This document shows positions 1 to 10,370 of a DNA stretch of 64,000 nucleotides, in pieces. The position numbers and the translations under genes are program-made. Origin of the DNA: Hyaloperonospora brassicae (taxonomy: Eukaryota > Oomycota > Peronosporomycetes > Peronosporales > Peronosporaceae); assembly GCA_947650285.1 (NCBI GenBank), contig CANTFL010000730.1, forward strand, positions 1 to 64,000, written 5' to 3'. The notes beneath the pieces were generated by a model, which was not told the DNA's origin, searched no databases, and was given only the letters and a program-made list of their open reading frames with translations. How positions within the stretch are numbered: position 1 is the first letter of the stretch; each line of letters starts with the position of its first letter.

Positions 1-1329
1 CCCGGGGTGGGAATTACTCACTTCCATCGAAAGATAAGTCTCGTCGCACGGCGAGCCGGTTACCCACTAGACGGTACCGCTTTAAGACTTGCGAACAGGG
101 ATCTAGTGACCTAATAGATGGCACTGTCAAAAGACACGTCGAGCGACCAGCCTGTGGGTATTTAACCAAGTACACCGTAAGTCTTCTAGTAGGGCGTATA
201 CTGCGCCTGGTGACCTGAAAAACGTAAAACGCCGACGTCTACCCATTGGTACGAGGTCACACGATTGTAGGAACGGAAGCTGCTGAGCTCAGGTAGTCGT
301 CTGATAAGGAGTTTAAGTGGTTAGAGGTATACAACTAGACGAGAGCCACAATTGAACCCGAAGGAGCGCAGCGCGAATAAAATTGACCCGACGTACAATC
401 CCAACTGTGCCGACTAGATCGGCAATTGTTGAGTTGTTACGTTAAGAATTTTATTGCCATAGATTGGACTAACTACTATACCACATTTGGATACCTACAA
501 CGTGTGAGATTGCAAATGTTAAGTAGTTGCAATATCGATGGAATAATAATTTATTAATGCTTGTACGTAAAGGGAAGAAGTGGTCGTCGTAAGTGAATGT
601 GATCTCATGAGCGATATGTCATCATAATGCAGTACCTGACAAGAACTAGACGTTCATATGGTGCGGTACAAGGAGACACGACAGCAGAAAATATAATATA
701 AGGAAGTGTCGGTTTGTCAATTGCAGAGTCAAGAAGAGATTAAGTCCTTTTGAGGGCTTCAGACACAATAAAAGTAAATGAGAAGAATGCATTTATCGGT
801 ACGCGTCGCTACTAAAAACGCATATAACACAGATCGCACGTGACGACAAGACCACGACGCACTGCTTGATCAAGGATAAATGAACGGAGGTAGTCAAAAG
901 AGGGAGTACAAGCTAACATCAAGCATAGGAAGTAGCGCACACATCGCAATTTGAGACCTACAGCAACAACCCGGAGAATTTTTTATGACCCTATGAGTCT
1001 ACTATCTCACTTAGCAACAATACTTATACGACGCTTTTTTTCGACAAAGATAGCGATTACTCTTGCCATCGGATGCTATAAAGCAAGGTGAAATGATACG
1101 ATTGCCATTGTTGTTTACGACACGATCAAAACAAATGTAACGCAATAAGCTCAAGACAGCTCTCAACACCACAATTAATTTGAGGACTTGAAAGCGGGTA
1201 GAATACCGACAGCATGATCTTCCTGCATCACATGTTCATTTCCATATTATGCGACGAAATTCTTAATCGCCGCGCTCGAAAACCGCAATCCCTCCATATC
1301 GTACATTCTGCCTTCCTCTTCGATGATTA
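1..1329. other. No recognisable gene
   Basis: This stretch has no long open frame that resembles a known family, and I see no tRNA or rRNA. It is of mixed to AT-rich composition with frequent stops in all frames. It borders the DUF3638-type fragment and is probably decayed repeat DNA. Confidence 0.4.
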
Positions 1330-2097
1330 AAGTGATGACAAGATCCTGCAAGAGACGCACTGCAAGGAGGTGATTGTTCCCGGTCCGACCGATCCGCGGA
1401 CCAACACCATGGCAGAAGATGGTGTTGTTCGCCATGGACAAGAACGCACAGCGTCTGATCGACACTGGTGCGTTTCCAGCGGGTGTGACAAAGCGCAGGG
1501 ATTGTGTTCTCAAGCAGCCCGGCTTTGTAGTTGCTGGCGAGATGTGCTTTGATGGCCGATAAGAGCGCAACTGCTGGATGATGGTAGATGAGGCTCGAAG
1601 TATAACGTTGTCCGTGGAAAAGTCTTCGCTGCTGGAGAAGGAGACGTATACCAGTTTTGACGAAGCGTTTGCGAGGGTCAGACATGAAGCCACTACACGA
1701 TGCATCCGCTGGTATAACACTTGCACCAAAATTCACGAAGGACAAGTTGGTGCAAGGTGCAGGATGAATGAGGCAGCCCGGATTCGATCAGACGCTTTCG
1801 AGTGCAAGTTCGACGAGGTGGCGTAGACAGTGCTACAAACAAGTGGCCAGCGATTGCGGGAAGGTCGGACGTCAACGAAGATGGAGACGGATACGACAAA
1901 GATGATGAAGGTTACTAGGATAAAGATAGTGAAACGATCGAGAGTATCGATCCTCATAAAGAAACAACAGACGTTGGATGGCATACAGAGGTACAACCAC
2001 ATGATACGTGCTCACCAATTGTTCCGGGTGAGATTGCCACACGAATTTGCTGTGGCTGAGGGCTGATGGAAAGGGCAATGGCATTGTTTGAGATGCA
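1330..2097 (+). pseudogene. DUF3638/DUF3645-type giant protein fragment, copy 1
   Basis: The plus strand carries a broken piece of the very large eukaryotic proteins that contain DUF3638 and DUF3645. Recognisable pieces are WQKMVLFAMDKNAQRLIDTG and VLKQPGFVVAG (1404-1550), then after a stop and frame change MMVDEAR and TYTSFDEAF (1578 onward), and LPHEFAVAEG (to 2066). Family members carry a LIDTGALL block followed by a block rich in TxGxDxK and GRMRxxG residues; the second block is degraded here. At nucleotide level the fragment is roughly 90 percent identical by eye to the minus-strand sequence at about 45.0-45.8 kb. Homology stops near 2097, exactly where Gypsy integrase sequence begins on the other strand. 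Start, end and several internal frames are missing, so it cannot be functional. Family assignment rests mainly on the better preserved copy 2. Confidence 0.6.
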
Positions 2098-2444
2098 AAT
2101 GACGAAGTCCATTTTACAACCTTAAATGGTTGTTCGGAGACTATATTCCCCGGCGAATACTTCTTGAGTGACGGCTTCATCTTGCTCGTGCTGCAATCCT
2201 CGCAGGACTCTACATGTCATACGACATCCGCGTATAACCCAACCCAGTATAAATCGGTCTTGACTTTGTGGTAGGCCCGCAAAACGCGTTGAGACCCTCT
2301 TTCGATCGAGTCGTGACAATTTAACAGGATTAATACGACTGGTGGTTTTGGCATTGCAAGTCGCATTATGATGTCGTCTTCTTGCTTCTTTCTTAGTTCT
2401 CGTCGTCGTCCCACGTAGAAGAGCAGCTTATCGAAACTTAACAC
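2097..2444 (-). pseudogene. Gypsy integrase N-terminal fragment
   Basis: The minus strand reads HDSIERGSQRVLRAYHKVKT then YWVGLYADVV (2217-2360), the zinc-binding head of a Gypsy integrase. A frame change then leads into KMKPSLKKYSPGNIVSEQPF (about 2120-2180). The catalytic core is absent because the element ends at about 2097. The fragment lies directly downstream of the RNase H remnant, as expected for Gypsy. Confidence 0.75.
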
Positions 2445-2662
2445 GAATCGAGCATTTACGAGATCTTTTTTTCTTCTTTAGTTCGAAGAAGTATTAATTT
2501 GTCGATTCCTCCTCGAAGACACGCTTTGAAATTTACTCACCTCGACTCTTCTTCTTGTGCGTTCGATATCCGCTATCTCCGCTCATTTTAAACTGTTGAT
2601 GGGTCGATGTCCTTCTCATTTGATGATGCTTGAGTACTGGGATTCGATCGAGTCACTGCGGG

Positions 2663-3593
2663 TCAAACACTCTTCTCGTATTCTTGATTTGACCCCTTCC
2701 TTTCATCCCTCTCTGTCGGTCGTCCATTACTTAAATGGTTGGCGTATCGCACTCGACGTGTTACACTTCGTGTAATCGCTGCCACTTCCGTCATTACTTC
2801 GCTGACTTCCGCCGCTTTGCTGTCTCCTACCAACTTTGCATGTATCCGATTTAGCTTCCGTAGCTCGTCCCAGTGCAGTTCACCCAAAAGTAAATTCTTC
2901 GCCTTGGCTTCCAGTGCTTCTGTGATCAAAACGTCAGCCGCCGTATTGTAGCAACGGATAACACGCAAGTATCGTATGTAATTAAAATTCTTCGCTAACT
3001 CGTTGTGACATACCAATCCAACTTGCAGTGCGCTATGAATGCATGCGATCACTCCCATCGCTTGCTGGATCGCTAGTCTCGAGTCCCCCACTATGATAAT
3101 ATCAGTAACTTGGTGATCTAATGCTGCTTGAGCGCCTCGTTTTACGCCGACATGTTCAGCCAAATATACTTTGGTCGACGGAAGGTATTCACTCATAGCT
3201 TTTACGACCGACCTTTCGGGAAGTCTCCACCGTATCCACGAACAACTTTCGAATCATCCATATTTGCCGTCTTTGATAAGCCGTCGAAAGACATGACAAA
3301 CTCACTGAAGTTTGAAAAGACTCTTGCGTATAGGGCTCAGGATCAAAGCGCACTACCTTCCCATGAGTGAGATTTGGGGCAATGTGGGCTAACGATTCGT
3401 CGAGTCCGAATGTCGGCGTGATGGACGACTGGTGTATCTGCAGAAAATCGACATCGCGATCACCGACTCTTTTGGCTTTCAAATGATAGGGTGACCAAAG
3501 TACGGCGAAGCTGAATGTGCTACGATATAACGATTGGAAAATGAAGCCCAATCCAGTGTAGAGTACCTCGTATATAAATAAACTGGATTTCAC
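2663..3593 (-). pseudogene. Gypsy RNase H region remnant
   Basis: The ORF at 2663-3196 contains DIIIVGDSRLAIQQAMGVI and YLRVIRCYNTAADVLITEAL. These match the later half of a retroelement RNase H: the GDS motif with its catalytic Asp, and a late NTAAD block that replaces the usual xNxxAD. The ORF at 3189-3593 supplies the preceding segment, with frames shifted. The start of the domain is degraded. It follows the reverse transcriptase remnant on the same strand. Confidence 0.75.
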
Positions 3594-3599
3594 ACTAGT

Positions 3600-5146
3600 A
3601 GCGTAAGCGCAATTTAGATCAGTTGCAATAATGCTGGAACCTCGATTTCTGCTGAGTAGTAATTCTTCTCATTATCCTTTCATAATCGTCCGCAGAATCA
3701 TACTGGATGCGATTTGTGGTCGTGGAGTTGTATATAGGTCTACTCAGTTTTCAATCGTTTGCGAAGATTATTAGGTGAGCCTTAGATCCTGATCATAATG
3801 GAAGAGGATGGGCGATATGTCAATCGATTGTTAAAGCAGCTAAACTATTTGCGAGCTATTGCCAGAGCCGGTGGCCTTAGGAAATCGTCGTCCTTCAGTT
3901 GGTAGAGCGCTTGCACAGATACAGCTATATTCTGAATGAATCGGCTATAGCAATTGAGAGCTCCCAAATATGCCTACATTCCTTTCTTCGAAGTTGGAAA
4001 ATATAGCTCAACTATAGATTCCAACTTCTATGGATCCGCTGCAATTCCTTGCGCGTTTACTGTATGAGAGATTAATCCAACTTGAGGTTGAACAAAGATG
4101 CTATAAGTGAAACTCACGCTTAGTCGACACTTAGTGAACCGCTCGAACAAATGATTGAGCGTTGCTAAGCATTCATCGAAACGCCGCCCACTATAACGAA
4201 TGTTGTCGACAAACGATCGACGATTGAAAACCGGTGCAAGTGTGGATTCGTCCGGTCCGCCAATAGGAACATGTTGTTCTCACAATCGTTGACTATTTGA
4301 TGTACTGCATCATAGTCCGTGTTGCTGTAGCAATCCGCTTCAAACTTAGTGATAGAGTGAGTGGGTTGGACTCACAGTTTAAACTCTGATGATACCATCG
4401 ATTAAGTGTTCGCTTCTTCTTTTTTCACATTTCTTACCTTCTCTGAAAACTTACTCCATCCTCCTATAGGTTTAGCGTATCCCCACAGGAAATTGTCAAA
4501 TATTCGCTAATAGATCATCAGATCTTCTTTTAGTCCGAATGGCATCCGCAAATATTGAGTGTCCTAAAGAGCACACGAAAGCAGAAATGTGTCTCGCTCT
4601 CTCCGTCATCATTATCGCCCAAAACCCACTAGCGGCGTCCTGGGAGCAAAAACATTGATAGCCTTCCAAATCAGTAAGCAAATCGTCCGCTAAAAGCATC
4701 GCTTATTATATGCCTACCGTCACAGCGTTGACCATCTTGTAGTCAATACACAAACGCATGTCCGCGCCATTCTCCTTCGAAACAAAAATTACAATCGGTG
4801 AGGCCCACGGACCATGTGAGAGAGAATCGATCCCTGCTGTCAACAAAACCTTCATAGATCCGTACATAGTTGTCAGGTGTCGAAGTGGCATACGCCAAGC
4901 CCCTTGTTAAATATTATAATGCTTCTTTACATCGATATCGTAAACTGCTCCGTACGCTGGAGGTGGTAACGCATTCCCACACGAAATCATTATATGCTTA
5001 TGTTTGTTCAATACAGAGATCAGCTTGGCTTGCTGTTGCTCATCATAAGCCGACGATACAACATTCTTTCTATCGTAGTAAAACTTTGTTGGTGACAATT
5101 CAGTGAGGTCCGGTTGAAATGCAAATTTACGGTCGTAGTCCACCAT
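3600..5146 (-). pseudogene. Gypsy reverse transcriptase remnant
   Basis: Scattered minus-strand frames carry reverse transcriptase blocks. At 4706-4891 there is SPIVIFVSKENGADMRLCID followed by YKMVNAVT, the fingers region. At 4496-4699 there is DLLTDLEGYQCFCSQDAASG then FWAIMMTERAR. Near 3900-4010 a degraded connection region reads SRFIQNIAVSVQALYQLKDD. No intact YxDD box was found. Multiple stops and frame changes separate the blocks. Confidence 0.75.
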
Positions 5147-5931
5147 GGTGTCTTCGCTCTGTATATTCTTACAACTAGCCCATTTTAACAGCGCGGTCGA
5201 TGACTTCTTCTACAGCGGGTTTACGCTTTACTTTTCCAGGATGAACAAGTAATGTTTGTCGATCTCGTCAGCACTGTCACTTTTTTCATTTCTTGACGAT
5301 GTATCTGGTGCTGATGATTCGACAACTCGACTCTGTTTTGTACTTTTCTCCCCCCTTCATCGTCCGACAGGTGGTTTAACTCCTTTAGCAGTGACGTGTC
5401 ATATTTTAACTGACCGCACGTTGTCGTGACTTTGGCCAAGTGACCCGATGTATTGCTGATGCTCTCGTTGTCATCCTTGACATGCGTGGCAGGTTTCGGA
5501 TGATTATCAGCGAGTCTATTAACACACCTATATAGATCACTCCCCGTCAGCTTTGTGGAAGCACTTTGAGCTTTTCATCACACTGTATTCACTCTCCAGA
5601 TCAAACTTAACCTTGTGATAGGGTATTTCGTACCCATAGTTGCTCTATCTCGACGAAGGATGGCACGCAGTAGTGAATAAATCGGTCGTTCCACAGTCGG
5701 TGGTTTTTATGACAAACATTCCTCATTCTACCCTTTCACTCGCTGTAACAATCCTTTGTCCAGAACATGTTCGTTTGGCATCACTTTCCCATCTCTGTAC
5801 TTCGACGAATTCATTTATGCATATCCCTAATCTCATGGTATCGTGCCTTGTGGCATCCGCACGACGATCGGGAAATGTGCCGGGCATGTCGTTAATCGTG
5901 GTACAAGATTGTTCGATTTGACCGTCACCGC

Positions 5932-6491
5932 TTATTCTCCTGATGCATATGACTGGTAGGAATAGTGCGGGTAGTCGACGAACCCATTTTTCATGCGTGG
6001 ATCCAGGCGGTTGTAACCCTGCAGCTGGAAAACCTCACATACCCGTTGATTGATGCTTATAGCATCTTTTAGCCCCCCTGTGACTTCTCTTCTCCACTCC
6101 TGTTCGTCATCCTTTTTTGCAGACGTAAGCAGTAGTTCAACCAGTACATCGGGTAGCTTGGCCGTTGAATTTAAGAAATCTAGACGGACTCCGGACGGTA
6201 TCATAATTGTGAGTCAAGTAAAGAGTCCACCTCCGCATGATGTGGCATGATCCATACTTCGAGTTCATAGACCACCTCCCACCCCAGAAATCTTTTGAAT
6301 GTTTCCCTTGACGTCAATATCACCTTTGACTTTGCGATCCCGTGTACGTCAATCTGCTTGTCCGTGCTCATGTGACGCTTGAGCTTAAGTTTTCGTGACA
6401 AAGACTCACTGTTCGCCGAGATGTTGGCTCCGGTGTCGAGAAGTACCTTAGTTTGTTCATCATTCACTGCTTCCATTACAAAATCTCTCAT
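5932..6491 (-). pseudogene. Gypsy aspartic protease remnant
   Basis: The minus-strand ORF at 6201-6491 has VLLDTGANISANSESLSRKL. The DTG triad is the catalytic motif of retropepsin-like proteases and is still intact here. It continues with HMSTDKQIDVHGIAKSKV and VYELEVWIMPHHAEVDSLL. The ORF at 5932-6204 follows with MIPSGVRLDFLNSTAKLPD. A break lies between the two frames, where an ILG-type motif would be expected. Confidence 0.8.
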
Positions 6492-6499
6492 TACTCTCC

Positions 6500-9022
6500 G
6501 ATCAAGCCTTCCTGGACGACTACCATCCTAGCCGCTCTCCTTATAACAACTGCATTGGTTTCTACGACTACATCTGTCGCTGAGAGTTACGTGATGCGTC
6601 CATCCGACCCGTCGCTCTTTCTCCGTCAACCTGGTCGTCTGCCGTGGACGACTCCGGTTGGTTCTTCACTCTATTTACTCTTGTGTTTTCAACAAAGGCT
6701 AACACGTAGTTCGCGTCGACTGCTGGTTCCACTGTCTGTGGAAGTCCGTTGTTTCCCGACCCAGTCAAAGTCGGCGAGCCTCCTCCTAGCTAAAATGCCC
6801 TGGCAAATAGATATGTTGGAGTTCTTTGGGTACCTTTGTTTAATCCATCGATATCTTGACGAACTTGGTGAGTCGTTCAAACTCCGTGAACAATTCAAAC
6901 CTGCCGACGTCATGCACTTGTTTGCAGAACTTGCAACGGCGTCTGCAAAAGCGAGCGTCGTGTCCGGCTGCATCACACGCACCACTGGGACCCTATGGTC
7001 GGCGTTTTCTTGAATGGTCTTGCCGATGACGCTGGTTTACTTGGTCACGTTGATCGACCCGTCCACTTTGATCAGCTGGTACGCTTGCCCGACTCATGGA
7101 GTTGGGACCCGATCGTAAGGACTCACCGCGTTCCGTAGGTAACGTCGCCCTGTTCAACGCTCTACTCACTTCCATATAATCGGTGTCAGGGTCCAATTCG
7201 TAGTCGTTCGAGTGGCCATAGTCGCTTTCTTTGTCTGGCGACTCCCACTGGTCGGCGTGTTGTCTGAATCTCAATTCTTTAACGGCAGCCTGGAAATCGT
7301 CTGTGGTCGCTTACGCGAGGGTAATACGGCGGTTCTTGTCCGGCTCGTTTCGCCCTGTCCGTCCTTCGCGCCGTGGTTGTATGTCTCGGTTGACGAGTCC
7401 GTTATCATCACGTCTTTACTGGTGATCGAATCCGAGATCATCACGTCTTTCTCGTCGATTGAACCGGTGACCATCGATCCTGTCGTCACGTCGGCTCTCT
7501 GACCGACGAGTACTGTCATTTCGACTGTCTCTGCATCGATTAAAAAGGGACTCGTATCTGTGGGGATCGGACAGTCGACTGTTGCTCATTCGGTCCCACT
7601 GATTCTTGTGCTTCTCTCCTAGCAGTCGATGACTAATGATCTGCTCCACTCATTGTATATCTCCTGGCCGTTGCGGGTAGATGAAATCTATCAAGTCATC
7701 GTATCTACAATTAAGCAAGAAATGCTTCACATAATCTTCGGACTCGGCTCCTCCCTTCTCGTATTGAATCTGCGCTGCTAGCGCATATCCATTCGACGAA
7801 GGAGGAAGTCGCATACATAATCAGAACCCTGAAGTTTCGCAGAGTAACATTTGGACCTCGCCGACTGATCGTACTACAGACTATAGTACTCAAAAATAGG
7901 TTTGATGAGCAACTATCATGTCCGTTGCGTTTTCTTCTACAACTGTCAATACCTACTCTTGGCCGCCTTTTGCAGACTCAACGAAAATGGCTCACACCAG
8001 TCGTTCTGGGGTTTACACGTTCCTCTCATCTCATAAGTGAATGTTTTGATCCACTCGAAAGCCTCGTCGTACCGGTATCTTCTCCCATCAAAGCTTGTCA
8101 ATTTTTCCAGCGGGGCGTGCGTCCGTATCTCTAGTAACTGTCCTCGTTCGCTCACAGATCCATCAAAGCTCAGACGACGGTTGAAGTTGTTCGTCGTATG
8201 ACTTCCACGTTGTTATCGATTTCAATCCTCATCGTCATCATCGTCGTCGCCGTAGGTTCCTCGTCCATCTTGACCACTCCTTGGTAAATTCTCCCCCTTC
8301 GTTGGAAGGGAAGGCCTTGTTGTCCCCATCATGAAGAAGTCCTTCACGTAAGGCGATCTCTCCACTCCAAAACATGCCTCTAGGTACGCTTCATCCTTCT
8401 CACCCTGGTGAGCATTCGTCCACTCTTGAGTCTGACTATCCCTTGCATTTGATTTATAACGCGATGGTATCGGTGCTTTCTCTTCCATCGAAGAGACGTC
8501 CCCATACAGCTGTTGCATCGTCTAGCTAACTATTGGGATCGCATCAATTTCGAATGCGTCCCTGAGCTTGGCTCTCCATCCCTTCATCTCTTTGTTCACC
8601 ACCCGTGGGTTAAAGATTGCATCAGCCAGCTTGGGATCCTGCGTTGCTTTGCACTTGTATCCCTTCGCGCACAAGAGTTAGATCGTGTACGACGATAGTG
8701 CTCCAATGCTCAAAACGGTGCAGGTCATGTTCAGCTGATGCTAAGGTTCGACCATATTCGCCTGAGTAGATCGTTCGATGTCGAACTGCTTGATCTACTT
8801 GCTCTTTTTCATATCCTTAGCAATTCGTTTAAGGATCCGGTTTGCCTGCGGAGTAGAGATTCCTTTGGGGGTCCTGAAGATTGCCGGTTGCAACTCTCCT
8901 ATGACCAACCGAAGTTCGTAATCATCTCCTTTTCTTTGCTCAGCTTGCACGGAGTCTCTCACCTCTTTCGCGGGTTTCTTCTTCATTGCCTGTACGCGAC
9001 TCACACGTCCCGCGTGTAGCAC
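6500..9022 (-). pseudogene. Gypsy gag remnant with zinc knuckle
   Basis: The capsid-like core is visible at 7946-8155 (RYRYDEAFEWIKTFTYEMRG then DDWCEPFSL-like residues). A more N-terminal piece lies at 8795-9022 with QAEQRKGDDYELRLVIGEL. A nucleocapsid-like zinc knuckle lies near 6880-6960: FCRRRCKFCKQVHDVG in one frame. The intervening 7.0-7.7 kb is a charged, Arg/Asp/Ser-rich linker in several frames. Stops and frameshifts throughout make it non-coding today. Confidence 0.7.
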
Positions 9023-9293
9023 AAGCTTTCTTAAACGTCATCGTGTAATCCTCCGCTGTTGTACTCGTATATTCCATCTTGTTCCTCCTCCCCACGATCA
9101 TCCCCTTCAATCTCGTCGATCCCAGGTTCTCGTTTCACTTCGACCTTCACCTTGGTGTCGTTTGTTATCGTCTAGTTCAATACAGCGCGCGTCGATCTCC
9201 CAGAAGTCGTCGCAGCCCGCTGGTTTCGACTGGGTGACCTTTTCGCTCGTAGTTGGTTGCCTGGTACCTGTTTAACAATTGCACACCCTGAAT

Positions 9294-9311
9294 TCCCGGA
9301 TCGCGGCACCA
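9294..9311 (-). other. Candidate retrotransposon primer-binding site
   Basis: The minus strand reads TGGTGCCGCGATCCGGGA. It begins with TGG, the complement of a tRNA 3' CCA end, and lies between gag and the presumed 5' LTR. A tRNA with acceptor and T-arm 3' sequence TCCCGGATCGCGGCACCA would pair with it. Two bases separate it from the sequence TACCACA, a plausible LTR end. Confidence 0.5.
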
Positions 9312-10082
9312 GTTGTGGTATAGTAGTTAGTTGATTCTGTTGTATAACAGCCTCATCATACAAACAAAACAATTGCCGAGCTTAGTCGGCGCAACAGGTT
9401 GGTACTTTAGGATAATTCCCTACGTGGTTTGTTCCTTCGAGGTTCAGTTGTGGCTCTTGCCTAACCGATTCCTTACAAACAATTCCTCCAGATCCCTGCC
9501 TGAGCTCAGCAGTCTAGAAGCCTCTCTCTTCCTGTGACTTCACACCAAAGGACGGAAGACGACGCTTACGCGTTTTGACAGGTCACCGGGCGCAGTGTAC
9601 GCCCAACTAGAAGATTTTCGGTGCCCTAGGCTGAGGCCCACCAGCTTGCCGTTCGACCAGACTTTCAGCGGTGCTCTCTATTGGGTCACCGGCTTGTCAC
9701 TTTACAAGACTCACAACGGACCCTTCACTAGGTTTACCGGCTCGTCGACGACGAGACTCCTTCTTTCGCTAATAGCGAGCGCTGCCCAACCCGGGACTTC
9801 CTAAGAACTCTTGGCGCTACCAGTCGATACCTCTACAATATATGCCTATTGAGGCTCGACGGCAGCATAATCTAGCGCACGCAGGGATTTACCTTAAGTG
9901 TACGCGTGTCTTGGACTTAGAAAATTCTGCACTGTATCAATTATCTCTTTTCCTCTTCCTGACCGCGAAGGGACTCTTGAGTGGTTCCACTTCGTCCCCA
10001 TCATCATCCTATACCAATGCCTAGTGTGTTGGATCATTCACCATCTCGTTCTCTAATCTTCTCTCGTTGAGTGCCCACTCGT
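9312..10082 (-). other. Probable 5' LTR region of the Gypsy relic
   Basis: This sequence lies upstream of the candidate primer-binding site and lacks coding potential. The proximal end in element orientation would be TACCACA. The distal LTR boundary and a second LTR for comparison are not visible, so the assignment is positional. Confidence 0.35.
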
Positions 10083-10370
10083 AGAGTCTTCTTTCATCGA
10101 GTCTTGACTATTCGAGTCTTGACTCGTTGAGTCTTAACTCGTCGAAGTCTTGACTCGTTGAATCTTGGATCATCAACAAGTCTTAACTCGTCAAGTCTTG
10201 ACTCGTTGAATCTTGGATCATCGAGTTTTGCCTCGTCGAGTTTTGACTTGTCGAATCTCTCCTCTCTAAATTCTCTCCTCGAGTCTTGAGTCGTCGAATC
10301 TTTCATGTCGAGTCTTCACTTGTCGAGTCTTCTCTCATCGAGTCTTGACCTGTCGATTTCCCCCTCATCG
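10083..10370. repeat. Minisatellite, about 15-bp unit
   Basis: A degenerate tandem array is built on TCGAGTCTTGACTCG-like units, with variants such as TTGAATCTTGGATCATC that recur as a higher-order pair. The minus strand translates into a low-complexity run of repeated DESRLDE-type residues, which is a by-product of the repeat and not a gene. Confidence 0.8.

Larger units (their letters stand above)
2097..9311 (-). mobile_element. Decayed Gypsy LTR retrotransposon, 3' truncated
   Basis: Read on the minus strand from 9.3 kb down, the order is primer-binding site, gag, CCHC knuckle, aspartic protease, reverse transcriptase, RNase H and the start of integrase. This is the Gypsy order. All parts carry stops and frameshifts. 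The integrase breaks off at 2097 at the junction with the DUF3638-type fragment, so the 3' end and 3' LTR are missing. No intact ORF longer than about 180 codons survives, so the element is non-autonomous. Individual parts are listed separately. Confidence 0.85.

Noticed and set aside
3880..3955. tRNA-like string GTTGGTAGAGCGCTTGCACAGAT
   Set aside because: It resembles a D-arm, but no matching T-arm or acceptor stem follows, and the other strand encodes the Gypsy reverse transcriptase connection region.
10094..10306. Minus-strand 70-codon frame of repeated DESRLDE residues
   Set aside because: It is the translation of the 15-bp minisatellite and lacks any other support.
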